A DNA stretch of 64,000 nucleotides from Halichondria panicea. Its lineage: Eukaryota; Porifera; Demospongiae; Suberitida; Halichondriidae. Location: assembly GCF_963675165.1 (NCBI RefSeq), contig NC_087381.1, positions 6,573,378 to 6,637,377 on the forward strand, in the 5' to 3' direction. Below are positions 55,201-64,000 of the stretch, in pieces (within the stretch, counting starts at the first letter, position 1; the number at the start of each line of letters is the position of its first letter). The translations under genes were made by a program, and so were the position numbers. Under the pieces are notes generated by a model. It was not told the origin of the DNA. It did no database searches and was given only the letters and a program-made list of their open reading frames with translations.

Positions 55201-58200
55201 GTAAAAATTTTGTGCAGCTACTGATCTTTTTTAGTTCTAAAAACGGTGTTCTAAACCTTCCTTTTAGCTCTTAATTCTTAGTGTAGTAGGTAGTTCAAAG
55301 GCTTAAGCAGACATATCTGCTGGGAGAGAGCCACTTCTTTGGCCAAAGGTGAGATTTTGCACAAAACTTAGTCTTACAGCTGACAATAAGTGACATTTTT
55401 ATTTTTATAGGCTAATAACTTACTCTAAATAGAACATGATGCTCTCTCCCAGCGGATATGTCTGCTTAAGCCTTTGAACTACCTACTACACTAAGAATTA
55501 AGAGCTAAAAGGAAGGTTTAGAACACCGTTTTTAGAACTAAAAAAGATAAGTAGCTGCACAAAATTTTTACACACAAAACATATTAAAAATCGTGGGCGT
55601 GGCTGCGTTTTAGCTGATTCAGCAATAATTGAAGGTCCCAGTCCTTAATATACCTGAGTAGTAACCACACAAGCAGATGGTTGTGGTCAGTGCTATACTT
55701 TGATGTACCATCTAAAGCTACACTCTAGTTTCCTGGGAAACAGTATAATTATTATTATTAGCTTATAGTGGAAGCAATAGGCACACACTAGAATGCTGGC
55801 TACTAAACATGCAAGGGTGTGCATGCATTCAGTTGCTCTTGTGAGTGTGTTTACAGGGAGTCATAGCATTCTGCATGTGTTTGAGCATAACATTGATTGT
55901 TGTTAGCCAATGAATATAGTGCATGGATCGACGTTATTACCTTACGGGCCTTGTGTGATAATGATCAAGATTACTGCCCATCCCCTTATAGGTGCCTGTC
56001 TTGACCTACCTCCTTTCTCTGGTGGTTCCATCTCATACGACTTTGAGTTTTTCTCAGAGATTAATGGTCGACCATACGGAACAGTTGCCACGTACATGTG
56101 TGATGCTGGAAGTATAACGGGAGAACCTACAAGGACTTGTGAAAATGGAGTGTGGTCAGGAAGTGAACCAAGCTGTGGGGCGGCAAGTAAGTAGACCCAT
56201 GCACTGTCAGTATAGTTTGGCATCCTATACATGATCGTAATTTACTGCCATTATACTATGAAGGAATGATGACTTTGCTTCCCTGCAGATCCGGTTGTGA
56301 TTATGTTCAGTAGGGCCACGTTCTCATTCAGTGAGAGTGATGGACAAGGCTTCGTGGAGATAGTGGCAAACATGGCTCCCACTCAAGACCTTGACTTCAT
56401 AGTCACCGGAGGTAAGTAGCTCATAGTGTGAATTGTGTCAGTGTACAATTATTATAATGAGCATTTTCATGCTTTTAAGAGCTATAATTTAAAGCCTCTT
56501 GCACATTTATTACTTGATACACTAATCGTTATTGCAGGCCCCAGCACTCAAGACTTTGTGGTTGTGTCGGCAGCTGGTCTTCCTGGTCGGTTCACACTCT
56601 CTGCCGGGCAGACGTCCGTCCGAGTGCCGTTCAACATCAATAACGATGAGGTTGGTCCGGAGGATCTGGAGACGTATTTGGCATTTCTCTCCCTCACCTC
56701 TGAGGCTATGGCCGCTGGACACTCTTTAGGAGCTCTAACTCAAGCCACCGTGTCAGTCACGGACGATGACGGTATATCTATCTATACACTATAAATATAT
56801 ACTTACCTTGGCTTGCAATGGTTGGATTTGCAAATTTGTTCTCGAGTTTATGCCTAGTTTTGCTTACTTGGAATGCCATTGCAGCCTTTTCAGAAGAGTC
56901 CATAGCAAAATTTTTTCACTTATAGTGTTGCTACTCTACTTAGTAGTTAGCTCTGCACTAGAATGCTAGCTATTGGTAGCTGCAGAGTGAAAAGAGAGCT
57001 GCAAGGCTCTGCTGACTTGCCATCAGCTGACTTGCCATCAGACTTGAACTTTTGGCATCAATCATTTTTAACAACAATCATGTCGATCATTACCCACTAT
57101 TTGAGACTGAGTTTCCTGCATGCAGCAACATTTTCATCATGATAAAATCAATGTGTGTATAAAAGCTAGCTATATGTTATGTAGCTTTGGCACCTCCACC
57201 GAGGCATCAGCACCTGCGGTGCCTTCATCTTAGATTGCAATTAATGGATTTACAAAATCTAAAATAAGCTCAAAGGAGGCTAGAACCACAGCTTGACCTA
57301 GCTAATTAAAGTCACTAATTCCAAATTTCTTTTGCAGTGTCTGTCTTATTTTGCAGGAGGGGTCAATTTTTATTTTTGCAAATTTTGCTCAGAAGTATGC
57401 AGAGATACAATCAATTAAAACTCTCAATATTATGAGCAGCTTGTTCTCGAGGTCACCGCACAAGAGCAGCATGCACTTACATGTTTATAGTAGTCCTGCC
57501 ACTTAAGCTAATAATAAAACTGATTCCAGGAAACTAGAGTGATGATACAGCTACACTCTAGTTTCCTGGGAAACAGTATAATTATTATTATTAGCTTATA
57601 GTGGAAGCAATAGGCACACACTAGAATGCTGGCTACTAAACATGCAAGGGCGTGCATGCATTCAGTTGTTCTTGTGAGTGTGTTTACAGGGAGTCATAGC
57701 ATTCTGCATGTGTTTGAGCATAACATTGATTGTTGTTAGCCAATGAATATAGTGCATGGATCAACGCAGGAGTACATGAATAGGAGTAAGCAACTACTAT
57801 GTACACCATATAAATTGGTTATTATCTCACTACGTCACAAACACATGTAGTAGTGTAAACTGTGGTTACTTTGTGTACACATGACCATGTATGGCTGCAT
57901 GGTAGCTCACTTAGAAATTGTCAACAAGAGTGCAAGTGCATGTGCAGGCTAGGCTGAAACTATATACAAGACTTAGAGAATAGCATAGATCTAGATCTAC
58001 TCAGCTAATATCATCTAGAGAATGCTTAACCTTAGAAAAAGACGGAATTGGCTGTTCACCATGAAATTGGTAACTAATCTTTGCTGAATAACATGTTTGA
58101 TGCAATGCAAAGCAGTTTAATAGCATTGTGTGTGGTGCCGGGTTACCGTTTATAGAGAGAACTAAACTAGAGGTGTGACAAGCTGCTAAAGTTGCTCATC

Positions 58201-61200
58201 TCTTACTCATGGAATATTGCAAGTTGTGTGTCTGAGGAAACAACGTCAACCTTGAGAGACACAGCAGTAACAAGGGATGCCCATGCACTAAAGGTAGGAG
58301 TTTCTTCATAGTCTGAGTCGATTACTTGTGAGTCTTTGGAGAGCTTTTATTTCTACCCCAGATGCAATGCAACGTAGGAAATCGTACCCACTGAATTTGA
58401 AAATTTTAAAGTATGCATCTTTATGTAAAATTGTTTGTATTGATTGCACAGGCAGTCTGCAAGCTTCACCAAGCCATCATCCTGTTCCTTAGAGATTATA
58501 TTAAAAACCTGTTTTCTCTCAGGGTACATCTCTAGTTGTGGTAGCTTCTCTACTTCTTCAGTTAATTTTCTCACCAATGCTAGATTATTTATTCAGTAGC
58601 AAGCTTTTGGCAACTTCTATCACAGTTGCTTTGCTTGTGTTCATGTTTCTTTGCTTTTCTTCATTTTGTGCAAGAGCTAGCCACCTGGATAGTGTGCTTG
58701 CACAATGCATGTAATTAACCACACTGTTTTGATTGTGGTTGTAGGCCACTTGAGATGTGGGCGTTTTACACATGTAGTATGACGTGGCATGACCCAGTGA
58801 GATAACAACACCTTTGTATGGGCTGTATAGTAGTTGCTTACTCCTATTCATGTACTCCTGATCAACGTTATTACCTTACGGGCCTTGTGTGATAATGATC
58901 AAGATTACTGCATATTTTCCACTCCTTATTATAGGTGCCTGTCCTGACCTACCTGATTTCTCTGGTGGATCCATCTCATACGACTTTGAGTTTTTCTCAG
59001 AGATTAATGGTCGACCATACGGAACAGTTGCCACGTACATGTGTGATGCTGGAAGTATAACGGGAGAACCTACAAGAACTTGTGAAAATGGAGTGTGGTC
59101 AGGAAGTGAACCAAGCTGTGGGGCGGCAAGTAAGTAGACCCATGCACTGTCAGTATAGTTTGGCATCCTATACATGATCGTAATTTACTGCCATTATACT
59201 ATGAAGGAATGATGACTTTGCTTCCCTGCAGATCCGGTTGTGATTATGTTCAGTAGGGCCACGATCTCATTCAGTGAGAGTGATGGACAAGGCTTTGTGG
59301 AGATAGTGGCAAACATGGCTCCCACTCAAGATGTTGACTTCATAGTCACCGGAGGTAAGTAGCTCATAGTGTGAATTGTGTCAGTGTACAATTATTATAA
59401 TGAGCATTTTCATGCTTTTAAGAGCTATAATTTAAAGCCTCTTGCACATTTATTACTTGATACACTAATCGTTATTGCAGGCCCCAGCACTCAAGACTTT
59501 GTGGTTGTGTCGGCAGCTGGTCTTCCTGGTCGGTTCACACTCTCTGCCGGGCAGACGTCCGTCCGAGTGCCGTTCAACATCAATAACGATGAGGTTGGTC
59601 CGGAGGATCTGGAGACGTATTTGGCATTTCTCTCCCTCACCTCTGAGGCTATGGCCGCTGGACACTCTTTAGGAGCTCTAACTCAAGCCACCGTGTCAGT
59701 CACGGACGATGACGGTATATCTATCTATACACTATAAATATATACTTACCTTGGCTTGCAATGGTTGGATTTGCAAATTTGTTCTCGAGTTTATGCCTAG
59801 TTTTGCTTACTTGGAATGCCATTGCAGCCTTGTCCATAGCAAAATGTTTTCACCTAGTGTTGCTACTCTACTTAGTAGTTAGCTCTGCACTAGAATGCTA
59901 GCTATTGGTAGCTGCAGAGTGAAAAGAGAGCTGCAAGGCTCTGCTGACTTGCCATCAGACTTGAACTTTTGGCATCAATCATTTTTAACAACAATCATGT
60001 CGATCATTACCCACTATTTAAGACTGAGTTTCCTGCATGCAGCAACATTTTCATCATGATAAAATCAATGTGTGTATAAAAGCTAGCTATATGTTATGTA
60101 GCTTTGGCACCTCCACCGAGGCATCAGCACCTGCAGTGCTTTCATCTTAGATTGCAATTAATGGATTTACGAAATCTAAAATAAGCTCAAAGGAGGCTAG
60201 AACCACAGCTTGACCTAGCTAATTAAAGTCACTAATTCCAAATTTCTTTTGCAGTGTCTGTCTTATTTTGCAGGAGGGGTCAATTTTTATTATCGCCAAT
60301 TTTGCTTAGAAGCATGCAGAGATACAACTCTCAATATTATGAGCAGCTTGTTCTCGAGGTCACCGCACAGCTGACTTGTTATTTGTATACTTGTTATTTG
60401 TATCTCTGTTTCTGAGCAAAATAATTGACAAAAATAAAATTTGACCCCCCTGAAAGTAACGTATTAAACTTACAGACACTAAAAGCTAGGCTTGAAGTAT
60501 AGTCTGCAAGAAATTAAAGTTTGGATTAGTGACCTTAATTAGCTATGGTCAAGTATAGTTCCAGCCTCCTCCGATCTAGCAAGTAACTTAAGCTATTCCA
60601 CTTATGAGGTGCTGTTTGTGCATCGTGTCAATTTGAAAGCATTAATTTGTAAAAACTGCATGTTAATTAATGAATACTGTTCACTGTATATCAGTCTCCC
60701 GATTTACAAATATCGGGCTCACGTTTTAATAAATTATTGGCCTCTCTCTAAATTTTAATTATTTATTATTCATTTAGTAACATACGCATTAACCTCTAAT
60801 GTTCTCACATGCAGCTTTGTGTAATGATCTTCCACCACTCGCTAATGGAATGATCATCTACAATGTGTCTGAAGGACCACAGAGAACAGTTGCTACGTAC
60901 ACCTGTGATGAAGGGTTCCAGCTCCTAGGAGATGAGATAAGGACCTGTGAAGATGGAGTGTGGGCGGAAGCTAGTCCTCTTCAGTGTGCACAAGAAGGTG
61001 TGCTGCGATACGTGAACATTATAGCTCTCTATATAATAGCATCACAGTGGGCATGTATATTGTACATCTGCCAGGAAATGGCTACATAATTATATGTGGA
61101 TGTTACTAGCTCAAAACAGGACTTAAAACCATTTATACATTTATTGCAGCTGCTCCTTCACTACTGAGTGTAGGTGCTGTGATTGGCATTGTGATTGGAT

Positions 61201-61715
61201 CATTGGCTCTTCTATTGGTGGCCATAATTTTGCTGATTGCTCTGAGATATCGGAAATATAAATCAAAGGCTTTGGGTATCAATGAAAGCAGCCCACCATC
61301 AGATTTGTGAGTTTATCAGTTCATTGGCATACAATTGTAGTACTTATTGCTGGTGCTTTGACTGTATACTTAGTAAAATTTCCCCCCTCACCTTGCATGC
61401 AGGAGGCCTGATGTTGCTGATAAGCTTCCTGACCATGTCTATGATTATATAAGTGTATTTCAAGAGAGGAATTTAGAAACTTCCACTGGAAACCCTAAAC
61501 CCTCCACAGCAGGGGGCGGTGCTTCAGAGGTGCAGTTTGAACTAACACCTTGTGAGGCTTATGGGCCTGGAAACCCTCAACCCTCCACGGTGCAGTTTGA
61601 ACTAACACCTTGTGAGGCTTATGGGTCTGGAAATCCTCAACCCTCTACAGCAGGGAACGGTGCTTCAGAGGTGCAGTTTGAACTAACACCCTGTGAGGCT
61701 TATATGGGTCTGTAA
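52246..61715 (+). CDS. IgGFc-binding/Calx-beta/sushi transmembrane receptor
   Basis: Thirteen exons join in phase to 1,242 codons: 52246-52315, 52736-54268, 54333-54470, 54553-54783, 55992-56186, 56289-56411, 56538-56771, 58935-59129, 59232-59354, 59481-59714, 60815-60997, 61150-61306 and 61403-61715. Order: signal peptide (FLLSVLLHISLGA), one 1.5-kb exon with an IgGFc-binding-like domain (FAFAFMQNH ... YKYFIFSSDVFGGERFESRF ... GFTYGYAREVSFAYP), Calx-beta (TILDDDTPEPVEVVEVMVQC), then sushi plus Calx-beta twice, and a third sushi (CNDLPPL...TYTCDEGFQLL). A membrane helix follows (AVIGIVIGSLALLLVAIILL), then RYRKYK. The tail has three units of VQFELTPCEAY. The first exon has 5 extra bases, so its GTAAGT donor (52345) is out of phase; I used GCTG|GTGATG at 52315, but the 48627 exon would also fit. 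The ectodomain suggests adhesion or ligand binding at the cell surface; the Tyr repeats may signal. The third-sushi intron contains R1 and other repeats. Confidence 0.85.
55114..55658. mobile_element. Palindromic MITE in a receptor intron
   Basis: Ends CTCAGGTATATTAAGGACTG and its complement with TA on each side (55112-55113 and 55659-55660). Two arms of about 215 bp are almost identical inverted copies; loop about 110 bp. TA target suggests a mariner-type element. Sequence around it (54955-55090 and 55667-55790) is itself a short direct duplication. Confidence 0.8.
55718..57461 (+). repeat. Tandem duplication, unit 1 (sushi + Calx-beta exons)
   Basis: Nearly identical to 57551-60368, including introns and an R1 repeat (56834-57237). 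The exon pairs differ by only a few bases: CLDLPPFSG against CPDLPDFSG, RATFSF against RATISF, QDLDF against QDVDF. Confidence 0.95.
56834..57237 (+). repeat. Dispersed repeat R1, copy d
   Basis: Lacks the 5' GTGTGT part; starts at CTCGAGTTTATGCCTAG and ends at CACCTGCGGTGCCTTCAT. Present in both tandem units (second at 59778-60150), so it was there before the duplication. Confidence 0.8.
57767..58860 (-). mobile_element. 1.1-kb DNA element with 7-bp target duplication and empty site
   Basis: Inverted termini CAGGAGTACATGAATAGGAG (34-bp perfect arms). The direct repeat atcaacg is at 57760-57766 and 58861-58867; unit 1 shows the unoccupied site atcgacg at 55927-55933. Minus-strand frames (58851-58585 and 58577-58353) join nearly in line and read ALAQNEEKQRNMNTSKATVI and LTEEVEKLPQLEMYPERKQV, a likely remnant of an element or host-derived coding sequence. 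The CAGGAG ends with a 7- to 8-bp duplication suggest hAT-like mobility. Confidence 0.85.
59778..60150 (+). repeat. Dispersed repeat R1, copy e
   Basis: Duplicate of copy d within tandem unit 2, with small deletions. Confidence 0.8.
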
Positions 61716-62383
61716 CTGTCCCCATGTACGATGATAGTTACTGAACACATGTACGATGATAGTTACTGAACACAGGATACTGAACAGATAGTTGTATATT
61801 TCTTCTTGAAAATCTACGGTGTGCCACGCAAGTAATGTATATAGTTTATAACGTGCTCAGTTTGTATTCAGTTTACTGGTTATTGGTTTTCAAAGAGTGA
61901 TCGAGACAGTCATGCATTTTGTGTGTTGCAATATTCACACTAAAAATGCTCTCATATATATATATATATATAGACAACAAAAACTCAGCTGCATGATTGA
62001 GCACTTAGCTAATTTTGTAGTATTAGAGGTCTTGTTGGAGTCTTCCATGCAGAACTAAGTTAGTCATGTTGGGAAATGTTTATTCTCAATGCCAATTGAT
62101 TCAGAAGTTCATCTGGTTAGTTGTGATATTTGTGATTATAGATTTTGTACACTTGACTGTCTGTTGGCTGCCCCTTTTGTTAAGGGGGTGTCTGCATCAA
62201 CTTTCATGAGATCAACTCCTACGTATAATAATTATTATATACGATATCAATTCTTCTTTGCATTCCGGAAAAAATGGAGTTATCTGTTTGAATAATTATA
62301 TAACCCCAATGAAAAGAACAGATTTGTAGGGACTGCCACCTATACACGTGCAAAGGTATTATTATGCATGTTTGGGTAGCCTC
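61716..62383. other. 3' flank of the receptor gene
   Basis: A 23-bp sequence (ACATGTACGATGATAGTTACTG) is repeated in tandem at 61722-61768. An (AT)n run lies at 61955-61973. No gene supported. Confidence 0.5.
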
Positions 62384-62717
62384 TAGCCTCGATCCCAGGT
62401 CGAGTTTTTGTTTTTATAACGGTTAGGCGAACAACTAGGCCTGGTACTAGTTGTCTGCGCATGCATCAAATATTCGTTGTATTTGTGGTCAACAAAAATA
62501 TTTCATTAACCAATAATTGCATAGAAAATTCACAGAGTGCAGTTTCATTAGCACGTGCTTCCTGACGACGTTCTCTGGCCCGATCCGACCGCATTGGCAA
62601 TGTCTGATCTCTCGTTACATTATCTTGTCGTGCCTGTCGACGGTCCCTAGCCCTGGCCTGGTCTGGATATAGAGCACTACACTTTCTCGATGTAGGGAGC
62701 GCCGTTGCCTTCACCAC
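62384..62717. mobile_element. Lone MULE-type terminus and charged ORF
   Basis: TAGCCTCGATCCCAGGTCGAG at 62384 is a left terminus of the MULE-like family, but no matching right end was found in the window. The minus-strand frame 62717-62466 encodes two units of a charged pattern (RARDRRQARQDNVTRDQ and RARERRQEARANETALC). Similar ERR-x-x-x-RANET arrays occur in the non-catalytic parts of some invertebrate transposon proteins; that link is tentative. Confidence 0.35.
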
Positions 62718-63111
62718 TGTTGACCTGTATCACTTACAATTTCATCCATAGTAGACTACCAGTGTACTTGTCGCTGATTTAGTATCTGCTTTACTATATG
62801 GGAGTCTGCTTAACTTGCAAAGTATATACTGCAGCGAGCGATCGTCACGCTCTTTGCTCTGAAATGCAAATGCAGCGATCGTCATGCTAAAAAGAAAAGC
62901 TTCAAGCAACAGACAGACAGACAGATATCCGGTTGCTGAGCTTTTCTCTACAGTACTCGAAACTATGTGACTCGCCCCAATGAGTTGCTATGGAGCACAT
63001 GCAGGAATTGGAAGCTACCCAAGGTCAATCGCTCCACCATATATAGTTAGCTTGGTTGTATGTCAGCATATACTGTTGGAGAGAACTACACTGCTATTAT
63101 AAACCAATTGC

Positions 63112-63520
63112 TCAACCAACACCATGCACCTCCGTTGCTTTCAGTTCACTTTTTTGAGATGATCGCACTTCCTGAGTTAACATTAATCGCTCCATTGTTC
63201 CTATCTGCTCTGTTATTGCTCCATCGTGATTGTTACTTAGCATACTGTCTAAGGTAATCAAACTGCCTGAGTCAACATTAATTGCTCCACCCTCACCAGC
63301 TCTGTTATTTGTCAGCGTACTGCCGGAGATAGACACACTGCCTGAGTTAACATGAATTAATCCACCAAACTGAAGAGCTTTGTTATTTGTGAAGGTACAC
63401 CGAGTGATCACTACAGTATCAGATACCACTTTTTCAGCTCCTCCGCTCAGGGCACTAGTATAGTTGAAAGCTAGCCATTGTGAGAAGTGTGAGTTGATGT
63501 GAGGGTGGTGTGGTGTTTCC
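63112..63520 (-). pseudogene. Parallel-beta-helix (PMP-like) repeat protein fragment
   Basis: The minus-strand frame shows short repeats of the type CTFTNNKALQFGGLIHVNSG, VSISGSTLTNNRAGEGGAIN, VDSGSLITLDSMLSNN. Repeated GGAI/NN turns with alternating Ser/Val strands are typical of right-handed beta-helix surface proteins (polymorphic-membrane-protein-like repeats). After SNNHDGAI the repeat continues in another frame (NRADRNNGAINVNSGSAIIS then a stop), so there is a frameshift near 63215-63225. Upstream the frame runs to about 63500 (SQWLAFNYTSALSGGAEK). Start and neighbouring exons are not visible. Cell-surface or secreted role is inferred from the fold only. Confidence 0.55.
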
Positions 63521-63527
63521 TATATAC

Positions 63528-63575
63528 ATGCAGTGTAGATCTATATACATGCAGTGCAGATCTATATACACAGTG
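63528..63575. repeat. Short tandem repeat
   Basis: Two to three units of CATGCAGTGYAGATCTATATA. The remaining 63580-64000 shows no gene. Confidence 0.7.
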
Positions 63576-64000
63576 CTTCTGTTTCCTGGTACATCTACAG
63601 TGTATGTAGTCAGAAGTGATTGTTGCTATAATAGATCTGCTGTAGTGATTTTTGTGCTGGCTTGCTTTTGTTTCATAACGACATTTGTGTGACTTGATTT
63701 CATGATGCTTATATATATATGGCCGGTGTAATTGTACAAACGTTTGCTTCACAAAGACTGAAGTTTTACACTAGTATAGTACAGGAACTCGTCCATATCG
63801 ACAGTACATAGACTATTTCTTCAGTTTACGAAACAATAAACCACATCGAACATTGTGACTGACATGAGCATGAATCGGACAGTAGGAAATGTAGCAACAC
63901 TGCTACACTGTAGCACAGCTCTTTTGTGTGCTCCAAAGATCCCATGTTACCACTGTGTTAGATCGAATGCCAGGCAAACGTTAATTAATAGCACATGAAA

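Larger units (their letters stand above)
57551..60368 (+). repeat. Tandem duplication, unit 2
   Basis: Second copy of the sushi + Calx-beta unit. Longer than unit 1 because a 1,094-bp element inserted after the duplication. The junction with unit 1 (57462-57545) is an inverted copy of 55018-55103. Confidence 0.95.

Noticed and set aside
1..64000. tRNA and rRNA genes
   Set aside because: I looked for B-box-like GGTTCGANNCC with a plausible cloverleaf and for rRNA-like blocks and found none that fold convincingly.

Overview
The window looks like an intron-rich, AT-rich metazoan genome, most probably a demosponge. Introns are short (often 50-100 bp) with GT..AG borders. Most of the exons I could join start and end in phase 1. 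The gene content is ankyrin/Roc-COR/death-domain proteins plus a sushi/Calx-beta/IgGFc-binding receptor. About half of the window is transposon-derived. Nothing looks bacterial: there are no operons, ribosome-binding sites or CRISPR arrays. The species is an inference; I cannot name it.

Layout. 0-7.6 kb is repeat-rich and holds one tyrosine-recombinase (Crypton/DUF3504-like) gene on the minus strand, broken by one in-frame stop. 7.97-11.97 kb is the 3' part of an ankyrin-Roc-COR-death-domain gene (ROCO type, DAPK-like but with no kinase visible). 13.8-16.3 kb is a chain of seven phase-compatible exons with two more death domains, the second frameshifted. 16.4-26.9 kb is mostly transposons with scattered linker and death-domain exons. 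26.9-34.7 kb is a second ankyrin-Roc-COR-death-domain locus with eight one-repeat ankyrin exons; a 2-nt frameshift and a MITE inserted in the main exon break it. 36.8-42.9 and 48.6-53.3 kb are two arms of a segmental duplication carrying signal-peptide exons and an IgGFc-binding-like exon. In the first arm that exon is truncated and its gene is interrupted by a 2.2-kb Tigger transposon. 43-48.6 kb holds a 1.24-kb foldback element and a Mutator-transposase-like fragment. 52.2-61.7 kb is an apparently complete receptor gene of 13 exons and 1,242 codons: signal peptide, IgGFc-binding-like domain, Calx-beta, sushi, Calx-beta, sushi, Calx-beta, sushi, transmembrane helix, and a tail with three tyrosine repeats. 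The last 2.3 kb has a broken parallel-beta-helix (PMP-like) gene on the minus strand.

How it fits together (inference). The two functional themes, cytoplasmic ROCO/death-domain signalling and a membrane receptor with complement-type ectodomains, are what a sponge self-recognition or innate-immunity cluster would contain. Both are expanding by local duplication of phase-symmetric exons. The mobile elements can be classified unusually well because target-site duplications are visible: five MULE-like elements with perfect 9-bp duplications, four CAGTGGCGGATCC elements with 5-bp duplications, TA, TAA, TTAA, CCGG and 7-bp classes. Several insertions also have the matching empty site in a paralogous copy inside the same window.
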